The notes under the pieces are model-generated. The model saw nothing but the letters and a program-made list of their open reading frames with translations, had not been told where the DNA came from and made no database searches. A DNA stretch of 64,000 nucleotides from [Ruminococcus] lactaris ATCC 29176 (lineage in GTDB: Bacteria; Bacillota; Clostridia; Lachnospirales; Lachnospiraceae): assembly GCF_025152405.1 (NCBI RefSeq), contig NZ_CP102292.1:620001-684000 (forward strand). Reading direction: 5' to 3'. The position numbers were made by a program, and so were the translations under genes. Below are positions 44,220 through 52,212 of the stretch, one piece after another; the stretch's first letter is position 1; every line of letters starts with the position of its first letter.

Positions 44220-45107
44220 TTATTGAATCAGTCCGAGATCAGCCATGGCTTTTCTGAGGACTTCTTTATGTGCATCTTCCATTTCTGTCAATGGGGCACG
44301 AAGCGTTCCGACTTCTTTTCCCATCATGTTCAGGGCAGCCTTTACAGGAATCGGATTCACTTCACAGAATAATGCATCAATGAGTGGAAGTGCATCCAAC
44401 TGCATCTTGCAGCTTCCTGCGATATCTCCTGAGAAGAATTTATAGCACATCTCGTGGACATAAGTCGGAGCTACATTGGAAAGTACGGAGATGACCCCAA
44501 GTCCGCCTAAGGAAAGAAGCGGTACGACCTGATCGTCATTTCCTGAGTACAGATCGATCTTTCCGTCGCATAAGTGCATGATCTGTGCTACATTGCTGAT
44601 ATTTCCTGAAGCTTCCTTGACACCGACGATATTTTCTACATTTTTTACCAGTGTTGCAATTGTCTGTGGCTGCAATCCACATCCTGTACGGCTTGGTACA
44701 TTGTAGAGGATGGCAGGAATCTTAACCTCATTACAGATTGCAGTATAGTGGTTGATGAGACCATTCTGGGTTGCTTTATTATAGTAAGGGGTTACAAGAA
44801 GAAGTCCGTCAGCACCGTCTTTTTCTGCTTCTTTGGAAAGCTCAATGGCAGTACGTGTGCAATTAGAACCAGTTCCTGCAATAACCGGAATACGGTGGTT
44901 GACGCGTTCCACAGCAAAGCGGATCGTCTCAGCATGTTCAGCTTCTGTCATGGTAGCGGATTCACCGGTTGTTCCACAGATGATGATCGCATCAGTTCCG
45001 CCGGCGATCTGCTCTTCCAGCATCTCATCCAGTTTGTCAAAATTAATTTCCAGATTTTCTTTCATTGGTGTAGCAATCGCTACGCCTGCGCCTTTAAAAA
45101 TTGCCAT
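44220..45107 (-). CDS. dapA: 4-hydroxy-tetrahydrodipicolinate synthase
   Basis: Condenses pyruvate and aspartate semialdehyde, the first committed step to lysine and diaminopimelate. 295 aa. Visible: GTTGESATM, YYNKATQNGL, YNVPSRTGCGL with the catalytic Tyr, and VGVKEASGN with the Schiff-base Lys. AAAGGAGG precedes the ATG. The leader holds a lysine riboswitch and a terminator, so lysine should switch the gene off by premature termination. Monocistronic. Confidence 0.96.
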   Translation of the reverse strand: MAIFKGAGVAIATPMKENLEINFDKLDEMLEEQIAGGTDAIIICGTTGESATMTEAEHAETIRFAVERVNHRIPVIAGTGSNCTRTAIELSKEAEKDGADGLLLVTPYYNKATQNGLINHYTAICNEVKIPAILYNVPSRTGCGLQPQTIATLVKNVENIVGVKEASGNISNVAQIMHLCDGKIDLYSGNDDQVVPLLSLGGLGVISVLSNVAPTYVHEMCYKFFSGDIAGSCKMQLDALPLIDALFCEVNPIPVKAALNMMGKEVGTLRAPLTEMEDAHKEVLRKAMADLGLIQ

Positions 45108-45142
45108 TCTTTTTTATCCTCCTTTAAAATGGTGAAACAATA

Positions 45143-45168
45143 AAAGAAACGGCAAGATGCGCCGTTCC
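45143..45168 (-). terminator. riboswitch-controlled terminator of dapA
   Basis: GGAACGGC / GCCGTTTC stem followed by a T-rich tail on the - strand. Its loop CATCTTGC is complementary to GCAAGATG at the 3' edge of the aptamer, which offers an alternative antiterminator pairing. Confidence 0.75.
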
Positions 45169-45191
45169 AAAATATACGTCATTGTATAAAT

Positions 45192-45358
45192 CAGATAGCT
45201 CTCCATCTTGCGATGACAGTCATGCCACTCTTAATGTCATGCCCAAGAATGAGCCTTCAGGAGTTCTCATCCTTTCGGCATCTTTCCCTTTCTGATGAGT
45301 TCCTCTGTTCCTGACACATCCGTCATCCTACTTATGAAAAATGCAACCTCTACCTACG
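45192..45358 (-). promoter_or_regulatory. lysine riboswitch (L box)
   Basis: On the - strand the conserved L-box blocks occur in order: AGGTAGAGGTTGCA, AAGTAG, GGGAAAGATGCCGAAAGG, GGCTCATTCTTGGGCATGAC, CTGTC and GGAGAGCTATCTG. The outer stem pairs the first and last blocks (AGGTAG... with ...GCTATCT). It lies in the dapA leader. Confidence 0.93.
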
Positions 45359-45376
45359 TTTCTGATGTTCAAAGAA

Positions 45377-45405
45377 ATCATAACACCGGGGCATAGGGAT
45401 GTCAA
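45377..45405 (-). promoter_or_regulatory. dapA promoter
   Basis: On the - strand TTGACA (45405-45400), 17-nt spacer, TATGAT (45382-45377), just before the riboswitch. Confidence 0.85.
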
Positions 45406-45440
45406 CTGATTTGGGTATTATTTTGACTTTTCATTTACAT

Positions 45441-45634
45441 GATGTCGGGGTCAAAAGCCCCCGACTTTGATGCCTGCGGATTGCTCCGTGCTACGCACTC
45501 CCACAATCCTACCCAATATTCGCAGATCGTGGGATTATCATCCCACTTTTATGCTCATAGCGGGGCGGGTCCTAAGGTCTTTCACCCACCTATGAGCAAG
45601 TTTATGTAGGCTTAGACCTTTTGACTCTGGCATC
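45441..45634 (+). mobile_element. 194-bp inverted-end element, copy 3 (subfamily B)
   Basis: GATGTCGGGGTCAAAAG ... CTTTTGACTCTGGCATC with perfect 7-bp duplications TTTACAT (45434-45440, 45635-45641). The 3' hairpin is of type B (ATGAGC paired with GTTTAT through G-U pairs). It sits 35 nt upstream of the dapA promoter. Confidence 0.85.
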
Positions 45635-45723
45635 TTTACATTATAATATGAAAAAATATTAGCGGCGTGAGTGAGAGCAAATAAGGATCAACAGGTAAAA
45701 AATTGAAAAAATAAAAAAAGTAG

Positions 45724-45752
45724 TTGAAATCAGAAAAAAAACAGGTTATAAT
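45724..45752 (+). promoter_or_regulatory. tRNA-Thr promoter
   Basis: TTGAAA (45724-45729), 17-nt spacer, TATAAT (45747-45752), 29 nt before the tRNA. Confidence 0.85.
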
Positions 45753-45781
45753 AATTAAGGTTATCAGAAGTGGCAATTCGT

Positions 45782-45854
45782 GCTGGAATGGCTCAGTTGG
45801 TAGAGCACTTCACTCGTAATGAAGGGGTCGTCGGTTCAAGTCCGATTTCCAGCT
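45782..45854 (+). tRNA. tRNA-Thr (CGT)
   Basis: 73-nt cloverleaf: acceptor GCTGGAA/TTCCAGC, D stem GCTC/GAGC, anticodon stem CTTCA/TGAAG with loop CTCGTAA (anticodon CGT at 45815-45817), T stem GTCGG/CCGAT with TTCAAGT loop, discriminator T. CCA not encoded. Confidence 0.96.
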
Positions 45855-45863
45855 TAAAAGAAG

Positions 45864-45912
45864 AATCCCGCAGGATGCGTACGAAAGGGTATGTGTTCTG
45901 TGGGATTTTTTA
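45864..45912 (+). terminator. tRNA-Thr terminator
   Basis: AATCCCGCAG / CTGTGGGATT with a 24-nt loop and TTTTTT. A second hairpin (AATGTGCCA / TGGCACATTTT) follows at 45920-45953. Confidence 0.85.
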
Positions 45913-45980
45913 TATAAAGAATGTGCCAGAGGCTTTGAGGGCATGGCACATTTTGCTCTGCGTTTGTCCTGTATTATACT

Positions 45981-46055
45981 GATGCCAGGGTCCTAAGGTC
46001 TTTCACCCACCTATGAGCAAGCTCATGTGGGCTTAGACCTTTTGCCCCTGGCATC
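45981..46055 (+). mobile_element. 75-bp shortened inverted-end element
   Basis: GATGCCAGGGTC at the left and TTGCCCCTGGCATC at the right, retaining only the type B 3' hairpin (ATGAGC/GCTCAT). Perfect 7-bp duplications TTATACT (45974-45980, 46056-46062). The right duplication contains the stop codon of the GNAT gene. Confidence 0.8.
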
Positions 46056-46538
46056 TTATACTTTCTGGTAGGCAATTCTTTCACTTCCATTTTCAAGATA
46101 GACAACTCCACAATATTTAAATCCATTCTTGTCAAGCAGATGCTGCATGACGATATTATCACGATGCGTGTCAATCTTCAGATTTCCACATTTGTTAAAA
46201 GCCCAGTTCAGGCAGAAGGAAGCAGCACCGCGGATCGTGCCGTCGGAAGTGATCCGGTGTACGACTCCGTACGGAGCCTCATTGAGCCATTGCCCTTCAT
46301 AGATCCGGACATAAGTATCATCAATTCCTTCTTTATAATAAAAAGTAGCAATGATCTTATCATGCTCCACACAGACATAGCTGTTCCCGGAGGAAATATC
46401 GTCCATCAGGATCTGTGGTGCAGGATAGGTGTTCCCCCATTGCAGAGGGTTTCCGTGACTTGCCATAAATATACGTGCATTCTCATACATACGAATGAGA
46501 ATATTCAGTTCTTCAGGTTTGGTTTTTCTAATTTCCAT
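46056..46538 (-). CDS. GNAT family N-acetyltransferase
   Basis: 160 aa. Acetyl-CoA-dependent transferase fold: IRKTKPEELNILIRMYENAR at the start, NSYVCVEHDKIIATFYY in the central strands, VHRITSDGTIRGAASFCL at the acetyl-CoA site, and HLLDKNGFKYCGVVYLENG at the end. GAGAGGACG precedes the ATG. Its stop codon lies in the target duplication of the adjacent short element, so insertion happened at the very 3' end without truncation. Substrate unknown. Confidence 0.9.
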   Translation of the reverse strand: MEIRKTKPEELNILIRMYENARIFMASHGNPLQWGNTYPAPQILMDDISSGNSYVCVEHDKIIATFYYKEGIDDTYVRIYEGQWLNEAPYGVVHRITSDGTIRGAASFCLNWAFNKCGNLKIDTHRDNIVMQHLLDKNGFKYCGVVYLENGSERIAYQKV

Positions 46539-46735
46539 AATCGTCCTCTCATTTGATTGATATGAACCTAATTATAGCAAAGCAGGGCTGATTGCTCAAT
46601 TTACAAATGTACTGAAATGCAGTAAAAAAGACAGAAAATCTTCGAGGAAAGTACCTATAAAACTGAAAGAAAACGCCCATTTTTGTACAAAATCAAATAC
46701 AAGAGCCTTCATGAAAAGTATTCTCAGAATAACGC

Positions 46736-46764
46736 TTGTCTTTTATTTAACGTGGTGTTATACT
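46736..46764 (+). promoter_or_regulatory. pflB promoter
   Basis: TTGTCT (46736-46741), 17-nt spacer, TATACT (46759-46764). The rest of the gap 46539-46821 shows no gene. Confidence 0.7.
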
Positions 46765-46821
46765 ATGCCCGTAAAACAAATACAAAACTATTATTGGAGA
46801 GAAAAAAGGAGGATTTTTTCG

Positions 46822-49074
46822 ATGGCTAATTTTGAACAGTGGGCTGGCTTCGAAGGAAGAAACTGGAAAAGTTCTGTAGATGTACGTGATTTCATCCAGG
46901 AGAACTATACACCATATGAAGGTGATGAGTCATTCCTTGAAGGACCTACAGAAGCAACAGACAAGTTATGGGGCAAATTACAGGAACTTCAGAAAGAAGA
47001 AAGAGCTAAAGGCGGAGTTCTTGACATGGAGACAGAAGTTGTTTCCGGTCTTACGGCTTATGGTCCTGGATATATAGATGAGAGCATGAAAGATCTGGAG
47101 CAGGTCGTTGGTCTTCAGACAGATAAACCGCTGAAGAGAGCATTCATGCCTTATGGTGGAATCAAGATGGCTGAGCAGGCTTGTACAACATACGGATATC
47201 AGCCAAGCGAGAAGCTGCATGAGATCTTTACAAAATATCATAAGACTCATAACCAGGGAGTATTCGACATCTACACACCAGAGATGAAGAAAGCCCGCCA
47301 CAACAAGATCATTACAGGACTTCCGGATACATACGGACGTGGACGTATCGTAGGTGACTACCGTCGTGTTGCACTGTATGGTATCGACTTCCTGATCGAG
47401 AGAAAGCAGTATGACTTTGAGCGTTATGCAAGACATGGCATGAAAGGTGAGGATTTCCGTCTTCGTGAAGAGCTTGCTGATCAGATCAAAGCTCTGAAAG
47501 AAATGAAAGAAATGGCAGCAGCTTACGGATTTGATATTTCTCAGCCGGCTAAGAATGCTCATGAAGCAGCTCAGTGGCTGTACTTCGGATATCTTGCAGC
47601 AATCAAGACTCAGAATGGAGCAGCTATGTCTGTAGGACGTATCTCTACATTCCTTGATATCTATATCGAGAGAGATCTGAAGGCTGGAACACTTACAGAG
47701 AAAGAGGCTCAGGAGATCATTGACCACATGGTAATGAAATTCCGTATGGTTAAGTTCGCAAGAATCCCATCATACAACCAGTTATTCTCAGGAGACCCGA
47801 CATGGGCAACACTTGAAGTAGCAGGTCTGGGACAGGATGGACGTTCTATGGTAACAAAGAACGACTATCGTTTCCTTCATACACTGAATAACATGGGACC
47901 TTCACCAGAGCCGAACCTGACAGTTCTTTATTCTTCAAGACTGCCGGAGAACTTCAAGAAGTTCGCTTCTCTGATTTCTGTAACAACAAGTTCTATCCAG
48001 TATGAGAACGATGATGTTATGCGTCCGGTATGGGGCGATGACTACAGCATCTGCTGCTGTGTATCTGCTACAGAGACAGGTAAAGAGATGCAGTTCTTCG
48101 GAGCTCGTGCAAACCTTGCTAAGTGTCTTCTTTACGCTATCAACGGTGGTGTTGATGAGAAGACAAAAGTTCAGGTAGGACCGGCTTATCAGCCGATCAC
48201 ATCTGAGTACCTTGACTTCGATGAAGTTATGGAAAAATATGATGAGATGATGGAGTGGCTGTCCAAGCTGTATGTTGATACACTGAACATGATCCACTAC
48301 ATGCATGATAAATATTACTATGAAGCTGCACAGATGTCCCTGATCGACACAGACGTTAAGCGTTCATTTGCAACAGGTATCGCAGGATTCTCTCACGTAG
48401 TAGACTCCTTAAGTGCTATCAAGTATGCAAAGGTTAAAGCAATCCGTGACGAAGACGGTATCACAACAGACTTCGAGATTGAGGGAGACTTCCCAAGATA
48501 CGGTAATGATGATGATCGTGCAGATGAGATCGCAATCTGGCTGCTGAAGAAATTCATGCACAAACTGAATAAGTGCCATACTTACAGACATTCTGTACCG
48601 ACAACATCTATCCTTACAATTACATCTAACGTTGTATATGGTAAGGCTACAGGATCTCTTCCGGATGGAAGAAAGGGTGGAGAACCACTGTCACCAGGAG
48701 CTAACCCGTCTTACGGTGCAGAGAAGAGCGGACTTCTTGCTTCTCTTAACTCTGTTGCTAAGCTTCCTTACGAGCTTGCACTTGACGGAATCTCTAATAC
48801 ACAGACAATCAGCCCGAATGCTCTTGGACATACAGATGATGAGCGTAAAGAGAACCTTGCTCATGTACTGGATGGATACTTCGATCAGGGAGCACATCAC
48901 CTGAACGTAAATGTATTCGGTGTTGAGAAACTGAAAGATGCTATGGAGCATCCGGAGAAACCTGAGTATGCTAACTTCACGATCCGTGTATCAGGATACG
49001 CTGTTAAATTCATCGACCTGACTCGTGAGCAGCAGCTCGACGTTATCGCAAGAACATGCCACGAGACTATGTAA
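46822..49074 (+). CDS. pflB: formate C-acetyltransferase (pyruvate formate-lyase)
   Basis: Glycyl-radical enzyme that splits pyruvate and CoA to acetyl-CoA and formate in anaerobic fermentation. The ATG at 46822 follows GGAGG by 9 nt and gives 750 aa, the usual length. The active cysteines lie in [20 protein letters not shown] (Cys411-413), and the radical Gly725 is in IRVSGYAV close to the C-terminus. Codon choice is biased as for a highly expressed gene. A terminator lies between it and the activase gene pflA. Confidence 0.97.
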   Translation: MANFEQWAGFEGRNWKSSVDVRDFIQENYTPYEGDESFLEGPTEATDKLWGKLQELQKEERAKGGVLDMETEVVSGLTAYGPGYIDESMKDLEQVVGLQTDKPLKRAFMPYGGIKMAEQACTTYGYQPSEKLHEIFTKYHKTHNQGVFDIYTPEMKKARHNKIITGLPDTYGRGRIVGDYRRVALYGIDFLIERKQYDFERYARHGMKGEDFRLREELADQIKALKEMKEMAAAYGFDISQPAKNAHEAAQWLYFGYLAAIKTQNGAAMSVGRISTFLDIYIERDLKAGTLTEKEAQEIIDHMVMKFRMVKFARIPSYNQLFSGDPTWATLEVAGLGQDGRSMVTKNDYRFLHTLNNMGPSPEPNLTVLYSSRLPENFKKFASLISVTTSSIQYENDDVMRPVWGDDYSICCCVSATETGKEMQFFGARANLAKCLLYAINGGVDEKTKVQVGPAYQPITSEYLDFDEVMEKYDEMMEWLSKLYVDTLNMIHYMHDKYYYEAAQMSLIDTDVKRSFATGIAGFSHVVDSLSAIKYAKVKAIRDEDGITTDFEIEGDFPRYGNDDDRADEIAIWLLKKFMHKLNKCHTYRHSVPTTSILTITSNVVYGKATGSLPDGRKGGEPLSPGANPSYGAEKSGLLASLNSVAKLPYELALDGISNTQTISPNALGHTDDERKENLAHVLDGYFDQGAHHLNVNVFGVEKLKDAMEHPEKPEYANFTIRVSGYAVKFIDLTREQQLDVIARTCHETM

Positions 49075-49170
49075 TCAGCGATACAAATGAGATTCGAGGA
49101 TGTTAAGAATAGTATGATCAGATATTGAAAAACTAATCTGTATCATCTAAGAAGAATCAGACTTAGATCA

Positions 49171-49203
49171 GGACGCAGCCATTTTATAAGCTGCGTCCTT
49201 TTT
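49171..49203 (+). terminator. terminator between pflB and pflA
   Basis: GGACGCAGC / GCTGCGTCC with a 10-nt loop and TTTTT. Probably partial, keeping pflA below pflB. Confidence 0.85.
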
Positions 49204-49268
49204 AACAAGTCGGAATACAGAAAATGATATTGGAGAAACTTTATTGAAAAGTTGCGGGAGGTGAAGTT

Positions 49269-50018
49269 ATGTCAGAAGTGAAAGGTTATATCCATTCAAC
49301 GGAGAGCTTTGGGTCAGTTGATGGACCGGGAGTACGTTTTATTATTTTTGTAAATGGATGTCCAATGCGTTGCCAGTTCTGTCATAATCCGGATACATGG
49401 AAGATGCAGGACGGAGAAGAGAGGACGACAGATGAACTGCTGAAAACAGCACTTCGTTACCGGTCTTACTGGAAAAAAGAAGGCGGGATCACAGTAAGTG
49501 GAGGAGAACCGCTGATGCAGATGGATTTTATGATCGATCTGTTCAAAAAGGCAAAAGCAGAAGGGGTTCATACGAATATTGATACCTGCGGAGCTGTATT
49601 TACAAGAGAAGAGCCTTTTTTCAGTAAACTGGAAGAACTGATGAAATATACAGATATGCTTATGCTGGATATCAAGCATATAGATGACGAGCAGCATAAG
49701 ATTCTGACAGGTCATTCCAATAAGAATATTTTGGAATTTGCACGTTATCTGTCTGATATCAAAAAGCCGATCTGGATTCGTCACGTACTTGTCCCGGAGA
49801 GAAGCGATTATGATGAATATCTTGAGAGACTTCATGATTTTATTGAAACGCTGGATAATGTCGAGAAAGTGGAAGTCCTTCCTTACCATACGCTTGGAGA
49901 ATACAAGTGGAAAGAACTGGGATACGATTATCCGCTTGCAGGGATTGATCCACCTACAAAAGAACGTGTGGAAAATGCAAATCGTATTTTAGAGACAGCG
50001 AAATATCTGAAAAAATAA
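49269..50018 (+). CDS. pflA: pyruvate formate-lyase activating enzyme
   Basis: Radical SAM enzyme that places the glycyl radical on PflB. 249 aa. The [4Fe-4S] motif is Cys31, Cys35, Cys38 in NGCPMRCQFCHNP; VSGGEPLMQ is the SAM-binding GGEP motif. GCGGGAGGTG precedes the ATG. It lies 194 nt downstream of pflB, the usual arrangement. Confidence 0.96.
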   Translation: MSEVKGYIHSTESFGSVDGPGVRFIIFVNGCPMRCQFCHNPDTWKMQDGEERTTDELLKTALRYRSYWKKEGGITVSGGEPLMQMDFMIDLFKKAKAEGVHTNIDTCGAVFTREEPFFSKLEELMKYTDMLMLDIKHIDDEQHKILTGHSNKNILEFARYLSDIKKPIWIRHVLVPERSDYDEYLERLHDFIETLDNVEKVEVLPYHTLGEYKWKELGYDYPLAGIDPPTKERVENANRILETAKYLKK

Positions 50019-50040
50019 ATATGGAACTGTTAAAGTAAAA

Positions 50041-50235
50041 GATGTCGGGGTCAAAAGCCCCCCGACTATGATACCTACGGATTGTTATGCACTACGTGCT
50101 CCCACAATCCTACCCAACATTCGCATATCGTGGTGCTTACGCCCCACTTTTATGCTCATATTGGGGCGGGTCACAAGGTCATTCTACCACTAGTGTGCGA
50201 GCACACGTGGTGTCAGACCTTTTGACCCTGGTATC
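50041..50235 (+). mobile_element. 195-bp inverted-end element, copy 4 (A/B intermediate)
   Basis: Left end GATGTCGGGGTCAAAAG, right end CTTTTGACCCTGGTATC. The 3' hairpin is of type A (GTGTGC/GCACAC). The flanks AGTAAAA and ATAAAAA agree at only five of seven positions, so the duplication has decayed or the ends shifted. Confidence 0.75.
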
Positions 50236-50256
50236 ATAAAAATATAAAATACAGCA

Positions 50257-50311
50257 AAAAGCAGCTACAGTCTTCCAGACCATTCAGTCAGGAAAAACTG
50301 TAGCTGCTTTT
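50257..50311. terminator. bidirectional terminator
   Basis: AAAAGCAGCTACAGT / ACTGTAGCTGCTTTT with a 25-nt loop, between pflA (+) and the small - strand gene. Confidence 0.85.
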
Positions 50312-50315
50312 GCCT

Positions 50316-50624
50316 TCAGGCATGATTTACAATATGCATGGTATTTTTAGCCGCATCAAGCCATTTGGATTTTTCAGTCTCAAATCGATCCCAAAGCCAT
50401 GCAATAGCATCGTCCATGCCCTCATCGGAAAGAGGAAAAGATTTTTTCTCCTTTTCTTCTTCAGGAGTCTCTTCAAAGCACCATGGTTCAGGATAAATAT
50501 ATACGGTGAAAGTGGTACTGCTTTTTCCGTCATCTCCCTGAAAGAAATACCGCATTCCATGATGAGACCCTGAAAAGGGTTCTTTTTTTAATCCGCTGTA
50601 GGGAATCAGTTTTTTGTCGATCAT
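50316..50624 (-). CDS. hypothetical protein, 102 aa
   Basis: Starts MIDKKLIPYSGLKKEPFSGS and contains MRYFFQGDDGKSSTTFTVYI and an acidic PEEEKEKK stretch. AAAGGAGATC stands about 13 nt before the ATG, a somewhat long spacing. It looks like a small soluble protein with a mixed alpha/beta pattern. No family recognised. It is enclosed by two elements of the inverted-end family in opposite orientation. Confidence 0.7.
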   Translation of the reverse strand: MIDKKLIPYSGLKKEPFSGSHHGMRYFFQGDDGKSSTTFTVYIYPEPWCFEETPEEEKEKKSFPLSDEGMDDAIAWLWDRFETEKSKWLDAAKNTMHIVNHA

Positions 50625-50675
50625 AAGTGGCAGGATCTCCTTTCATAACGCTTCTTTTTCATTATAACAGATCAA

Positions 50676-50788
50676 GATGCCAGGGTCAAAAGGTCTAAGC
50701 CCACATGAGCTTGCTCATAGGTGGGTGAAAGACCTTAGGACCCGCCCCGATATGAGCATCAAAGTCGGGGGATTTTGACCCCGACATC
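50676..50788 (-). mobile_element. 113-bp shortened inverted-end element, reversed
   Basis: On + it begins GATGCCAGGGTCAAAAGG and ends TTTTGACCCCGACATC, the reverse of the other copies, with the middle of the element missing. Flanks AGATCAA and ATATCAA match at six of seven positions. The type B hairpin is kept. Confidence 0.8.
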
Positions 50789-50841
50789 ATATCAAGAGAG
50801 TTGACGCATAAAGAAGTGGTTTGAAAAAACTGATTACTTTT

Positions 50842-51915
50842 TTATTTCTTTAAAGCTTCTTTTGCAAATTCTGTAGTGACAAGAGATTCATACGGAGTGC
50901 GGGAATCCAGTTCACCGGCACTTTCAAGAATATCCTGGAGAAGTTCAAAGCTGTCTTTTTCGAAAATCAGGTCTTCTTTCCAGGTCTTCTGATCATAATA
51001 GCGGGTGACAATGGTTGTGATCGTATTTAGATCTGTTTCAGGAAATTGTGGAGCGATGACAGCGGCGATTTCTTCAGGGGTGTGATTCTGAACAAAATCC
51101 ATACCTTTCTGCAATGCATTGGTAAAAGACTGGATGACATCAGGGTTTTTGTCAAGATAACTCTTTTTGGCACTGTATGCAGTGTACGGTACATAGCCAC
51201 TGTCCGTACCGAGTGATGCTACGACATGCCCTTTTCCCTCACTTTCAAGGGCGGTGGCACTTGGCTCAAATTCTACTGTAAAGTCTCCACTGCCTTCTGA
51301 AAATGCAGCAGCAGTTGAACCAAAGTCGATGCCCTGGTTGATGTTCAGATCTGTCCGTGGGTCGATGCCATTCTGTTTTAAGATATACTCAAATACCATT
51401 TCCGGCATACCACCTTTTCGACCGCCAAGAACATCCTTGCCTTTCAGATCAGTCCATTTAAAGTCCTTCATTTCTTCTCTTGCAACAAGAAAGTTTCCGG
51501 CACGCTGGGTTAGCTGTGCAAAGTTGATAACATAATCATTGGCTCCTTCATTGTACGTATAAATAGAAGATTCAGATCCCATGAAACCAATATCTGCTTC
51601 ACCGGAAATAACAGCAGTCATAGTTTTGTCTGCCCCAAAACCGGTAACGAGCGTGAGATCAATTCCTTCCTCGTCAAAGTACCCATTTTCAATCGCAGCG
51701 TACATCGGAGCGTAGAAAATAGAATGAGCCACTTCATTCAATGTCACAGAGACGGGAGCAGAATCGGAATCTGTCCTGGATATGTCAGAGACAGTTTCTG
51801 TTGTGTTTGTTTTAGAATTTTTAGTGTTGTCATCAGTGTGAGCAGAACCGCAGGCAGACAACAGCCCGACAGTCATGACAGAAGTGAGAAGTATGGATAT
51901 CAATTTCTTTTTCAT
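50842..51915 (-). CDS. ABC substrate-binding lipoprotein (NMT1/SsuA type)
   Basis: Extracytoplasmic binding protein of 357 aa. Signal peptide with lipobox LLSACGS. The body has SVTLNEVAHSIFYAPMYAAIENGYFDEEGIDLTLV and ISGEADIGFMGSE, the pattern of NitT/TauT/THI5-like receptors for sulfonates, nitrate-type anions or thiamine precursors. Neither permease nor ATPase genes are adjacent, so it is an orphan here. GGGAGGACTT precedes the ATG. It is divergent from metE. Confidence 0.88.
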   Translation of the reverse strand: MKKKLISILLTSVMTVGLLSACGSAHTDDNTKNSKTNTTETVSDISRTDSDSAPVSVTLNEVAHSIFYAPMYAAIENGYFDEEGIDLTLVTGFGADKTMTAVISGEADIGFMGSESSIYTYNEGANDYVINFAQLTQRAGNFLVAREEMKDFKWTDLKGKDVLGGRKGGMPEMVFEYILKQNGIDPRTDLNINQGIDFGSTAAAFSEGSGDFTVEFEPSATALESEGKGHVVASLGTDSGYVPYTAYSAKKSYLDKNPDVIQSFTNALQKGMDFVQNHTPEEIAAVIAPQFPETDLNTITTIVTRYYDQKTWKEDLIFEKDSFELLQDILESAGELDSRTPYESLVTTEFAKEALKK

Positions 51916-52103
51916 AAGTCCTCCCAGATAAGATTAGATTCTCATTTAAAGTATGCAGGAGAAACGGAACAGGTGAAATCTCAGGCAGGCTTTTAATTTG
52001 TCCAAATTGTTTTGTTCCGAAAAACTGAGCGAGAAGTTTTAAATGGGTTTATCAGGTATCCAGACTGAAGAATATCTTTGCGGGAATATGATAGGGCGTT
52101 TGC

Positions 52104-52120
52104 TATAACTTGAAACTATA
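52104..52120 (+). promoter_or_regulatory. MET-box-like operator upstream of metE
   Basis: TATAACTTGAAACTATA is an imperfect palindrome. Read on the other strand it is TATAGTTTCAAGTTATA, which differs at two positions from the MtaR/CmbR-type box TATAGTTTNAAACTATA known for methionine genes in Streptococcaceae. A weak promoter (TTAACA, 15 nt, TATACA) starts just downstream, as expected for a LysR-type activator site. The region 51916-52212 holds no gene. Confidence 0.5.
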
Positions 52121-52212
52121 GTTAACATGTTCTTTTATGTATTATACAAATTGCACAGACAGAACTATAATGACTTCCATAAAAGAGATAACAAATTTGG
52201 AGGTAATGATTT

